Below are positions 1 through 10,806 of a DNA stretch of 64,000 bases, in pieces. Every line of letters starts with the position of its first letter. Within the stretch, counting starts at the first letter, position 1. The stretch is from Membranipora membranacea (Eukaryota; Bryozoa; Gymnolaemata; Cheilostomatida; Membraniporidae). The stretch is from positions 22,046,283 to 22,110,282 of the forward strand of contig OU612066.1 of NCBI GenBank assembly GCA_914767715.1, in the 5' to 3' direction. A program made the translations under genes and the position numbers. The notes below the pieces were generated by a model. That model worked only from the letters and a program-made list of their open reading frames with translations. It made no database searches and was not told where the DNA came from.

Positions 1-115
1 CAGGTCACCAAGCTCCTAACCTAGTCTCAGCTGTGGATCTTTCTCTTGTTGAGATGACGACTCCCGTATATCAGCCTGGTGTAATCGCTAACCACTGAAT
101 TAGATTCTTCTCTTA
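1..115 (+). pseudogene. Remnant of a DUF4708-gene 3' exon from a preceding array unit
   Basis: The first ~90 bases align with 35913-36000 (shared pieces such as CAGGTCA, AAGCTCCTA, CTGAATATCAG-like and TAATGGCT-like strings), and that stretch in turn aligns with exon 7 of the DUF4708 gene at 24644-24789. It is therefore most likely the worn 3' end of another unit lying left of the window. No open frame survives. The identification is by eye and rests on a chain of two alignments. Confidence 0.45.
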
Positions 116-278
116 GAGTGGAAATAGTATCATAGCGTTATACGGTTAGGACACTAAACACAGGGACCCATCTGACTGTTATCTGATTGGCTGTCCCTAG
201 TAGCATGAATAATTAGCCTGAGAAATTGTCTTGTTATAATTATACCCCTACAGTGTCGATGATTAGGGCATTTCTAGA

Positions 279-2442
279 TTTTTTTTTTTTCCGGTTTCTG
301 TTTGTGTTTATTTGTGATAAAAGGTTCTTCTAAAAAAAAATGATGACAGCGGAGCGATCAGGTAGTCAGAGACTAGAATGGCGACCGCCCGATTAACAGT
401 ATGACCAAGAACTATGTGGCCGAAGACAGCCCAAGGAACCCCGCCCGCCGCGCCTGCTGACTATGCACCACACACCCACAGGGCCCTGGTCAGCCGACCA
501 CGCAGACCAAGGGGCTCACAAACCCGTTCACCAGGAAGGTACCTGTTGAGCAGGTTTACACCTGTCGTCAACAGAGACCTTGCCCCCCTGCAGTTGTTGG
601 CTCTTTGAGGGACAACTCCAAGTTTACTTCTTGTGAAACTAACATTTGGTGAGCTCACACAGATCTCACAATTTGCAATTGTTTTTGAATATAATATTAA
701 AAAGCGATATTTAAATAGCATTTGCACCGGCATAATTTTAAGGTGCTCAAAGAATGAAGTTACATGGCCTCGTGGATGAATTTTTAAAATGACACGGAGT
801 GCTGATTTTTGTAAAAGTAAAATTTGGTTTATCTCGCATTCAGCTGCATGGCCCCAGAACTCGATGCCGTAAATTAAGTGTGGGTAAAAAAATGTGTAGT
901 ATAAATTTATCATCATTGGAATATCTAAATATGGTCTTATGGAACGCATGAGCAACAGTATAAAATTGAGCTTTTTACAAATTTGTACAATATGAGGTTT
1001 AAAAGTTATGTTACTGTCAAGCTCAATCCCTAAGAATTTTGTATTTAATTTATTATCAAGCTGGTTTCCACCCATATTTAAAATGTAGTTTTCCGGAGTT
1101 TTAATCAGTTTATTTGGAGCTTTAAAAATGACCTGGAAAGTTTTAGAGTAATTCAAAATGAGCTTGTTTGCAATACACCATGTTTCTACTTTGTGCAGAT
1201 TTTCTTGCACTAAATGGGAATCTGTTGAAAAAATGTTTGTGTCATCTGCAAATAAAATATATTCAAGGTCAGGAGCTGCTTTTATAAGATCATTAATAAA
1301 TATAAGAAATAAGATAGGGCCTAGAACTGAGCCTTGAGGTACCCCAATTTTAATCGGCAGCCATGATGAACTGTGCGAATCCAGCTTCACATACTGGTAC
1401 CTCGGATAAATATGTTTTTACAAGATTACAAGCATCAGGGGTGAAATTATAGTAAGGTAGTTTTGCGATTAAAATTTCATGGTCTATGGTGTCAAAAGCT
1501 TTACTAAAATCTAGAAATATTCCTTGGGTTATGTCACTATTGTTAAAATTCTTATAGAGTTTCTCCATTAAGCGTGAAATAGCTAATGAAGTGTTGCGGT
1601 TTTCCCGGAAACCAAACTGGCTGTCGCTAAAAATATTGTTATCTTCAAAGTGGAAACGCAGCTGTGATGCTAAAGTCTTTTCTACAAGTTTGGATAATGC
1701 TGTTAAAATTGAAATCGGCCTATAGTTATTAGGGTCTGACTTAGATCCCTTTTTGTGAAGTGGTGTTACACGGGCAATCTTTTGGCTATCCGGGAATTTC
1801 GAGGTACGCACTATTAAGTTAATCATGTGGGTTAAGATCGGTGAAAGTGTGGTTTTATTTTCTTTTATAAGGCTGATGGGTATTCCATCATAGCCCGTAG
1901 CTTACCTTTCCGATGAACAGTTGATTACAGACTCAGTTATCTCATTAGAAATCTCTAAAAAGTCAAATGCTGGCAAATTATTGTCATTTATTAAATATGA
2001 GCTATAGCTGATTGTTGGAGTTGGGAGATCACCTGCTAAAGCTTCCCCACACTAGCAAAATGAGTATTAAAAGCTTCAGAAATTTCTTGAATCGAAGTAA
2101 TTTTTGTGCCCTGAGATTCTATGTACTGTGGTGGGGTATTTGCTTTCGAATCCCTATGTAACATTCTATTTATAAAATTCCATTTTTCATTTTGGTTGAA
2201 TTTACAATTTTCAAATTCAGATTTATAGAACTCCTTTTTAGCACTTTTGATTGCCATTGTCACAGAATTACGAAACTTTATATATTTATCCAGAGCCACC
2301 TTGTTAAATGGCTCTTCTTGCGTTTGCTTATAAGATTTTAAGCGTTCCTCCATCAGTTTGTGAATTTTATTAGTCATCCAGGGCTTTCTAAATTGCAGCT
2401 TTTTAATTTTCTTTCCAGTTTTGATTGTTGTTGCTTGTCGCG
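279..2442 (-). mobile_element. 5'-truncated non-LTR retrotransposon (CR1/Jockey-like LINE), reverse transcriptase pseudogene
   Basis: Minus-strand frames read in order as a LINE reverse transcriptase. The piece at 2036-2442 covers the region before the palm and is rich in Lys/Asn. The stretch at 1827-2035 carries TGYDGIPISLIK, and 1350-1826 carries NNYRPISIL, FGFRE and FLDFSKAFDTIDH. The segment 461-1390 carries GVPQGSVLGPILFLIFINDL and the catalytic LFADDTNIF, followed by thumb and C-terminal sequence. At least two frame breaks are visible (about 1400 and 1830-2040), so it is not functional. No AP endonuclease is present; the copy is 5'-truncated exactly where duplicated unit 1 begins (~2443). 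A T-run at 279-290 on the plus strand is the probable poly(A) tail. The 3' UTR near 420-600 is GC-rich compared with its surroundings. Clade assignment is approximate. Confidence 0.85.
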
Positions 2443-3073
2443 GAATCATTTCTAATCTCGGATTATAAGACAGCTCCAGTATGGATTATTCATCAAGATA
2501 CTACAGTTATACTGCTGACTATAGGAGTATATGAATATCAGATATACTTAGTACCTGATAAATCATGAGCTCTATATGACTCGTCTCCCAAAGATATGAA
2601 ACAAAAATTCAGGATCATATTGATGTATAAGATCAGCCCGGAATTATTTCTACTCTTCGATTATGTGGCTGCTCCTGGATGGATTATTCTTCAAGATTTT
2701 TCAGCTGTATCGGATTAACAAAAGATAACACTTTACCCAGACCTCTATGTCAGTACACCCGCACAGCTATGGTGAGTTTTGGTTTCGACCTCTCCTACTT
2801 TCAATACAAAATAGGTTAATTAGCTTTCTAAAAATTTTTTATTGGAACAGTAAAACACATGCAACAAAACGACTGAAGCTGTAAAATGCAAAAATAGGGT
2901 ATGCATCTGAGCGTTGATATTGGTAACAAAATTTTCGCCAACATAGCCATGAAGTTATAATGGAAAGGAGCAATAAATATTTCATAAGAAAACTACACCA
3001 AAACTGGATCGTGGGCACAAAATAGCCTGTGTGCCAGTATGAGTGAAAATATTATAATCAATACAGGGAAACA

Positions 3074-6000
3074 CTATGAGTTAATCCTGTGGAGAGCATT
3101 TCTCATAAAAGTCTGAACATTCTTAAAACATTCGGTAACTCGTCTCTTTATACCATTCCGAGCTCTGCGCGTAGCCAATAACTTGGTAATAGCCTGAGAG
3201 CGCTTCTCACAGAGTCGTAATTTATCACTAGATGTATCACACGGTGTTTGAGATATTTCATGCTGCACACATGTAGCTGGTTCAGGTTTTATTTCCTCAT
3301 CGGTTTCACAAATCATCTCTACTGAATCTGAAATCAAGTAAAGCATTTGTCAAAGTTTGCCCTCCATCACTACTGTACTACATCAAGAGTTAGCCTGGGA
3401 AGGCAATTTCTAATTTATTCATGATCTGTAATGCTCACCCTTGTAACATCTATATTTGTGAATCAATCCTTGACCAATTTTGTATGTTAGTTTATTGATT
3501 TCATTACCGCCGCTTCGAAGTTTGAAAATAGAATGATCACTGGACTGGGTCTGTCAGTGTTCACGATTAAGCTTCGCAAATGGACACATATTTTTGTTAG
3601 CTTTCTTCCTTGTGATAGAATTTACAAGATCTCATCAAATGTGTAAAAGTATCTGGCTCACCCTGAGGAACTGTAAGGGAATTATTCTGTTGTTCCTGTA
3701 TTTCACTCTCCGACCCATCTTCAGAATATACAATTTCGGCTCTGTAAAATTGAATTGAACTAGTTGAACATCACTGTCCTCATTTGTTGTGGGGGACAGC
3801 TCATAATACTGAAGTTTTTCCCTGTTCTGATTTTCGATGTGAATATTGTTCACAGGCATCAGTAATCAGAAGTTGGCTTCATAGTCATGATGATGAAAAG
3901 GAGGATAAATGGTATCACTGTTTACTACAGATCATATCTTGTGGTCAGCTCTACAGATCTGAAGTGAATATTAAATAGGGGAACAAAATATATCATAGCC
4001 TGGATTCTCCAATGGGATAAGGCAACCATAACAATATTATGAGTGTTGTCCATCAAAGTGCATTGTGGGATGGTTTTTTAATATCTCTCGGTTTGAAAGT
4101 GATTAGCACATTGACAAGATATGTGCGGATTATTTTTGCAAAATATTCATTGAAACTCACACAAAATGGTCATTTGAGATGGTCTGATAGAATAGTGTCG
4201 AGAGTGATGGCTCTAGTTTGTCCAGCTGTGTCAGTTCATTGGTGAACACCAGGAGACTTAGATTCAGAGGAGTTTCCAATTCCTCCTCAGGATAACCAAA
4301 GCTGTCTTCATACAGAGATGACCTGTTCATCAAATCATTCTCGAAGCTCGGCCAAAGGGATGTTTCGAATACCCCAGGACTAGAAAATATCACAGAAATA
4401 ACCAAGTTATATACAGTGGTCAAGAGCAGACAATTAGTATGTTATCGCGATCGCCAAATCTGTTGTCGATTGTTATCAGTTTTGGGACATTACTTCCAGA
4501 CATGGTTTTTTGCTGTTTTGATATATTTGATTGAGTTCATGTTTGAGAGATATACATATTAGAGACAGCCTAAATTATATCACTGTTTGGACGCTAGGTC
4601 AGCTCATATCATACTATCAATAATAGTTTTATATAAAGAAAAAAATGCAAGCTTTTGCTAGAAAAAGCGAATTTTTAGGGGTATAACTGTAAGTTGTCTT
4701 CTTATTGTGAATGTAAAGACAATCCTTAAACTTTCTCATATCATATTATTTATTGACAACTGTCATATTCCTATTGGCTGGGGATGAAAGCTTTCACAGT
4801 TCTAGTCAGTTGCATGCAGCTTGCTAGTGCACTGATCTATCTGAATTTGGGTCTCAGCTGTAGTATGATATAAAGAAATAATAAAATAAATACAAGTGAC
4901 TAGTAGAACATCATTAAATACTCACCTTACATCATGTACCATATTTTGATCAGTCGGGATCTTCAATGACGAGACTCGATCATTAATTTTAAGAGAATCA
5001 TCTACTAGCTGATTGAGGCTGTCGGTGAGCCGTGTAGTAAATAATGTGTCTGTAGTGAACTCTTCATCGCATGAGAAGGGACACTCAGTGTCCAAGATGT
5101 CTGTGAGATCTGAGAATGTAAGAACGAATATGCTACATATCATAAATCGCTATTGATGTCCCGATTTTAGTTGGAGCTTCTCAATAAAAATTAGCAAGAT
5201 ATCTACATCTCTTGTCATTGATTGATTGATTGATGAGTACTTTATTATCGATCAAAATACATTTGCAACAAATGACAATGTATTTAGTGGATCTGATTTG
5301 ACATAAATCGATAAAAATGACTTCAGTACGTTAGTTAGAAAAAAATTGTTATTCGTTATTTTTCTATCCGGTTGGGTTTCCTCTGCAATCGCTCAATGAA
5401 GAGTTAAACCTCAAGTACTGTTCTATTTTTCAATGGTTGTATGGCTCATTGGATTCAATACGATGCCATTATTGCAATTGTGAAATGCTTCAGCATAGCA
5501 AAACTATTAACAAAGGCATAGGATAAATAACTCCCAAATAACAACATAACAAATAACAAAGTCCCTCAGATAAGGATATTTACCATCAGAGAATTCACAC
5601 ATCTGATCTTCATCCCGGAAACTTCCCTCCTCAGACCCGTATCCTGCATCTGATTCTGAAATCAAATATGTTTTGATAAGTTTCTAATAGAATTAATTAG
5701 TAATCATATATGGTTGAACTTATTGTATCGATGGCGATAAACCATGTCCGAGCAAGGGGTTAGAGACTCCATGGTCTGAGCTTCTATCAATGTCTACATA
5801 ACAGCTGCTTTGGTATAGGATTTTGCCCCGCGTTGAAAACACCATGTTATGAAACGGTTCATTGACAAAATCAGCTGCTTCAATGATTCGTATCATCATC
5901 ACGACACAATGTGTTCTTGAAATTTAGACTCACCTTTCTGGCTTTTGCGGATAACTGCATCCTCTAAATCACTCACATCCTGCTGCTGGCCCTTGTGATC

Positions 6001-6445
6001 ATCATCGATATCACTCCGCAACCTCGTGCTAACTACCTCACTACTACAATCATTGAAATGTGTGATATGTTATTTAACTCTCACCTAGTAGTATCACTGC
6101 TACTTGTACTACTTTCTCATTGTGTCGTTGTGCACTCAGAAGGCAGCGACTGCATCATCTTTGATAGCGTAACGCTGCTGATGACACATCATCTTTGGTT
6201 AATATCTTATCGATTTTTTTGGAGTTCACAGACAGGGCATAAATATATCATTTTTTGATAAATGTGCGCTGGTGAATAATCTAAATAGTTAAAGCTTACC
6301 CCTAGCCCAAACGAATTCAGACCAAATCCCAAATATAAATGTATAATCCTGAACCATTACAAAAGAGTTGACAACTTGCCCACTATCAATTTAATAACAT
6401 CAGTAATGAGAATAACAAGTACACTTACATGGCAGTTCTGTACAT
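3074..6445 (-). CDS. Uncharacterised 311-aa acidic/basic protein, copy A (7 exons)
   Basis: Seven exons join cleanly on the minus strand: 6429-6445, 5934-6043, 5584-5655, 4926-5109, 4161-4379, 3662-3741, 3074-3327. All introns are GT-AG, phases match at every junction, and the CDS totals 936 nt (311 aa plus stop). The start MYRTA is a 17-nt first exon with a GTAAGT donor. The N-terminal two thirds are acidic and Ser/Asp/Glu-rich (DDDH, GSEEGSFRDED, CDEE), the middle has TPLNLSLL, and the last ~60 residues are strongly basic (ATRRARNGIKRR). I see no signal peptide, membrane segment or known domain, and do not recognise the family. It is divergently placed from the downstream plus-strand ACOX. 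A paralogue of identical length occupies 37157-40379, which strongly supports it being a real gene. Confidence 0.85.
5214..5400. mobile_element. Probable retroposon scrap with (ATTG)n tail in intron 3 of copy A
   Basis: The intron contains ATTGATTGATTGATTGATGAG followed by about 150 bp with no counterpart in the matching intron of copy B (about 39240-39420). A short tandem tail next to unit-1-specific sequence is typical of a LINE or SINE 3' end. No coding sequence or pol III boxes are visible, so the class is uncertain. Confidence 0.35.
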
Positions 6446-6790
6446 TTCTTTTTGTTGATATTATTCGTTATACGAACAGAAGTTCCTGTAGATATCATTT
6501 AGATTTATTTATAGCTTTTGACAGAGAATAACAGAAACACAGCTTGTTCAGTCAGTCGCTATTTTCTGATTGTTGCGCTCAACCTTCAGTCATCATTGTG
6601 CTAAATGTTGTGTCATGGCGCATCTCCTTCAATTGTTGACCATTAAGGATGGAAATCATTATTGTTCATTATTATATAAGTTATCCTCTCGTTATGATTG
6701 TGATAGTAATAATAACTAGATATATGACATCATACAACAGCAAGGAGTTATATAAATAAACCATACTTTGTGATGCTAAAATTTTGACTT
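6446..6790 (-). promoter_or_regulatory. Upstream region of the 311-aa gene (conserved in three copies)
   Basis: The bases immediately upstream of the first exon on the minus strand are well conserved between 6446-6790 and 40380-40730, and in part at 58599-58800. They contain the putative 5' UTR. No TATA box or named factor site can be assigned with confidence; conservation of the flank through three copies is the only evidence for a promoter. Confidence 0.35.
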
Positions 6791-7320
6791 ATATGCAGTG
6801 AACAGTGATCACACAAAAGTGTGTGTAACATGTAGGTGATCGGTAGGGTAAGTTTGACCAGCGGTTTTAAGGGTTAAGGCGTAAGGCTTTTTATTTTATG
6901 TTGGTAAAGTTTGATAGAGGATTTGAAAGAACGATGACTCAAATTGTATGACCACACACGGATGCTCTTCGGTATGCAGCTTGAATATATAATCCTAATA
7001 GTTAATGAATTTTTTTTTTACACTTACTAGCACTAAAAAATCTCAATTTTTCAGTCTGTTGTAGAGAAGTTTCACCATTGTTAATTACAAATCAAAACTC
7101 CAACCAAAAATTACAAATAATTAAAGAGATCTGGTGTAAGTTTTTTCTGGGTGCGATGATACAAAATACAGTAAGAAAATCTAACTTTCCTTCTCAGGAC
7201 ATTCGTCCAATATATTATTTCCTCACAAAACACCATCATCACAGAATCTTTGTTATCTTGTGCTAAACAAGATCAGAGATCTAGGTAGGGAATTCTATAA
7301 AACAAGTGATCAACTATTTC
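6791..7320. other. Non-coding duplicated spacer
   Basis: No convincing reading frame. The stretch is over 90% identical by eye to 40730-41270 in unit 2, including a poly-T tract and the string CACTTACTAGCACTA. Conservation seems to reflect shared recent duplication. Confidence 0.6.
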
Positions 7321-7329
7321 TGTGATTGC

Positions 7330-7657
7330 TGCTTGACACGGTCGGATATGCATATACATCACAGCTGTGTATGCATATACTCGGATATGTATATACATAT
7401 ACATATACACATACATATATATAAATATATATACACGTAGCTTGGATATGCATATACATCACAGCTGTGTATGCATATACATAACAGCTGTGTATGCATA
7501 GACTCGGATATGTATATACATATACATATACACATAACATTTTTACATAAGTATATATATGTATATATATATATATATATACACACATTTGTGCAATAAA
7601 GTGTCATATATTATATACCCCACTATTGTACCCATAAAAACCCTGGACAATGAGTAA

Positions 7658-7698
<41 letters not shown>

Positions 7699-8215
7699 GC
7701 AATCAGTGTGAAGGGCATATCTTTGCATTGGAGTTGTCCGACCATGTCAGGCTATTTTATCTACCATTAATTACTATTGGGTTAAGGCACAGCCAGCCCT
7801 TAAAAGCGTTCGGGATGGCGGTCGCGGTCGTTAAGGGGGTGGGTGGGAAGCTAGGAAACTCTTTAACAACCGCGACCACCATCCCGAACGCTTTTAAGGG
7901 CTGGCTGTGGGTTAAGGATGCCCAACATGATTATTTAAGAGGATTTAAGACATGATTTTTTTGTGGGTCATATAAAATGAGTGACACTTTGTTGCGGCCA
8001 AATACATACAGATGACACTTAAAAGCACAGATTTGAATATATATATATATATATGTAGCTCGGATATGCATACACAGCACAGCTGTGTATGCATATACTC
8101 GGATATGTATATACATATACATATACACATACGTATGTACATATATATAGATACACACTACTAAGCTCGGATATGCATATACAGCACAGCTGCTGTGCTC
8201 ACAAGCACAAACCTA
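7330..8215. repeat. AT-rich minisatellite and microsatellite block
   Basis: Repeated units of TCGGATATGCATATACA... and CTCGGATATGTATATACATA alternate with (TA)n tracts, notably 7554-7580, 7661-7695 and 8037-8054. The units contain short palindromes (ATATGCATAT, GCACAGCTGCTGTGC at about 8196). Unit 2 has a much shorter version at 41275-41425, so the array expanded in unit 1 or contracted in unit 2. The Tyr/Ile-rich frames here are simple translations of TATA repeats and are not genes. Confidence 0.85.
7788..7909. mobile_element. 122-bp foldback MITE with 8-bp target duplication (hAT-like)
   Basis: Two ~48-bp arms are inverted copies: left begins CACAGCCAGCCCTTAAAAGC, right ends GCTTTTAAGGGCTGGCTGTG, with two or three mismatches around a ~24-bp loop. 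The element is flanked on both sides by GGTTAAGG (7780-7787 and 7910-7917). An 8-bp target duplication is the hAT hallmark. The arms are GC-rich (GCGGTCGCGGTCG), unlike the AT-rich surroundings. The whole block is missing from unit 2. Confidence 0.85.
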
Positions 8216-8257
8216 CAATATATGCTGGTCGGTGTGAGATAAAATGAGGGTAGTAGT

Positions 8258-8389
8258 ATGAATGAGGGCTATTTGTATAGAACCCAGTCTGAGCCACAAA
8301 TCAACGTGTCTGGTCAGCCAGAGAAGACTTTTGAATTAATGAGCAGCAACAACCCCTTCAACAACGGTCAATTCGAAACGGTCAATTAA
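8258..8389 (+). CDS. Possible 43-aa small ORF, unit 1 copy
   Basis: Open from ATG to TAA and also open, with identical length, at 41481-41612. The product contains SGQPEKTFELMSSNNPF; NPF is the core of EH-domain ligands, which may be chance. Five residues differ between copies and few changes are silent, which argues against strong purifying selection. It could be an exon of an unseen transcript, a small ORF, or non-coding. Confidence 0.2.
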   Translation: MNEGYLYRTQSEPQINVSGQPEKTFELMSSNNPFNNGQFETVN

Positions 8390-9950
8390 ATGGAGTAACA
8401 CTTGCAGGTGCGCTGCAGAATCTTGAGAATCTTGAGCTGTCTGGGGGGACCCGGATAGGTCAAAGCTGATTATTTCATAAATACAGGTTACGATAATTAT
8501 CTCTACAGAAAAAAATAATGTGTAAACATAATAAAAATAAGAGTAAATATAACTAATATTGACATGCAATGTGGACGTCAGTGATTGCATTTATCATCTC
8601 TAAGAGGCCAGAATCGGCAGAAATAGTTTGGCCATAGAAAAGGCTGTAAGATTTGCATAACATTAATCTTTGTGTCACAAAACCTAGCTTCATCATTACA
8701 TATCATAGTTTGCATGTTCAACTTACAGTGCAGCCGCAGATCTATTCTACCTAATGTAATGACAAAACATGTTGCAGTAAACACTGACAACTAGCAAACC
8801 ATGATGAGCCTACTAGTTGTGTTCTGACACATCTAGGGATCACTTTGCAGAACTCAATGAAGATGGTGGTGTTTAGACCCGGCTTACCTAAAAAATAATA
8901 GTTATTACTTGCAGTAGGGGTTCTTAGCATTGCATAGTAGTGCTGACCGCTGAGGGTAAAGGACTGTACTGTATTTGTTTTTATTATTATAAGCTTATGA
9001 TCCTAATTTATCTTAAAAGTTCTCGATCTAGGTTTTGCCTAAGGAGACAAATTATTTATACAATCTTGTGTGGAAAGGTCTTTTACATACATTCACCGAT
9101 TTTTCTTGCGCTTAAGCAATAAGGAGCTGATATCACTCTAGACGTCCCTTGATTATATACATTATTTCATTGACAGAGATACAGTAAACTATTATGCCCT
9201 GCGCAAAATAATCATGTCATATCTTGCATTTAAGTGTGACAGTATTAAATGCTATTAATTTGTTTAAGAAGTATTTTGAGTCCATGATCTGAACACCCTA
9301 ACCTCGTCCTCATGACATGCGGCTTGCGCCCTCCCTGCTTGCATAATATTATAATAGTTGTTAATCAAACATTGCTGTGTTATCCCCACCTGGATCATAA
9401 GAGGACAACTCTGAAATTAGTGATTTTTCTGAGATCATAAGGTCAATGATACCTGAACAGACATATGTTTTCGGCATCAATGATTGGCAATTTGAGAGTC
9501 GGTGTCTGTGTTTATGTAAAGAAAGTCCAAAGTTCATAAAACAAGTCTGTTAGCAGAGAAGATAAAATATATACGGGTTGCAAATAAATAGTCAGTCGGA
9601 TATTAGATACCTGGATTTGTTTGCTTGATTGGAACATTTTTATTGACTGCTACAGCAAGTTAATGCCATAGTTATTTATGTTTCAAATGCATTCTGTGAA
9701 ACTATCATTAACATGCTATTGATTGAGAGATAACTAACTCAACTGAAAGTGGCTGCGCCGCTAGGAGTCGGTCAACTCTGAGTCTACTCTTTGCTTGGTC
9801 TGAGCAATGAGGGAGTTCATTAGATCATTTGTTAGTCTGAGACTCACTGATCACGAGCCCCTGGAATGTAGTTCCAGGGGCCCATGTCACTGACTGATAT
9901 CTATTCTATTGTAGCAAGCTAGTGTAAGACTCAACTCAATCATTCTATCT
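8390..9950. other. Non-coding duplicated spacer upstream of ACOX
   Basis: About 1.5 kb with no credible gene on either strand; closely matched by 41613-43170 in unit 2. It includes the hairpin at 9858-9880. Nothing else is recognised. Confidence 0.6.
9858..9880. repeat. Short perfect hairpin (CCCCTGGAA / TTCCAGGGG)
   Basis: Nine-base arms around TGTAG. The unit 2 counterpart (43126-43154) keeps a hairpin, GGGCCCCTGG / CCAGGGGCCC, losing an inner pair but gaining an outer one. That could be structural maintenance or chance. Confidence 0.5.
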
Positions 9951-10193
9951 ATTAAAGATATGATATGATAGCTGAAATAGTAGATTCTTGTATGGGTGTA
10001 TATAAAACATTAAATTGAAAGTAATTAATGAGTAGTGATGCTGGATCACCACATGACAAATTGTAATTGGCTTGTTGTGCATATGACCTCCCTCCTGTTC
10101 TTCCTGGAGGAGAGGGAGCCCATTGGTTGTGCAAATAAGTAAGAATGAACCGCTTCACCCATCCGTATTCACCAAAAAACACGCCCAGTTGGT

Positions 10194-10568
10194 GTGGGTA
10201 CGCCTAGGCCTATATATATAATATATATATATATGCCTGCATATATATTTGTCGCTTCTCACCGCTCCTCACCTATTTTTCATACGCTATTTTCTCACCA
10301 AACGAGCGCATGTTTGGCAAGTAACCACTTTAATGGGACACGTAATATCTGGACTGGCCCCACCAGATTCAAACCTAGCTATGTATTCGCAAAGTGGTAT
10401 GCGGATATTGTTTGGGTGATGAGTAAACAGGGACTCCATGGTGCGGTGTGGACTGTGAATAGTAGGCCCATGACAGAAATTGCCCTCATCATCGTCGGTA
10501 TACTAATATGCAAGCCTGCACCGTCACTTCTATATGGCAATGGTCACGGAACCAATAGGCCGACCTAA
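10194..10568 (+). other. Open frame upstream of ACOX, probably non-coding
   Basis: A 124-codon frame with a partial counterpart at 43586-43840. The shared part (IWTGPTRF, VMSKQGLHG, NSRPMTEIAL) carries several amino-acid changes and few silent ones, and resembles no family I know. Its position just 5' of ACOX suggests leader or promoter sequence rather than a protein. Confidence 0.2.
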
Positions 10569-10806
10569 GGCTGCAGTTATTTCTTTCATTACCCTTTTTA
10601 TATCATCCTTGAATCAATCTCAGGTTCTGAACTTATTTATTGTGACAGTCTGTTAGGTACCCTGTGGAAAGATAAATCTTGTGGAGTCCTTCGATTTCTG
10701 TCTTCTCCTGCACCATTCAACAACTATATTATACCGAGCCATGTTTCATCTCCTGTAGATGGCGTTGGCTTTTGGTAAGGCAGTGAATTGAGCACTGGAG
10801 GCTCGT

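Noticed and set aside
414-608. Plus-strand 64-codon frame rich in Pro/Arg
   Set aside because: It is the antisense of the GC-rich 3' end of the reverse transcriptase reading frame of the retrotransposon.
7310-7728. Several overlapping Tyr/Ile-rich frames on the minus strand
   Set aside because: They translate TA/CATA microsatellite repeats and change completely between the two units.
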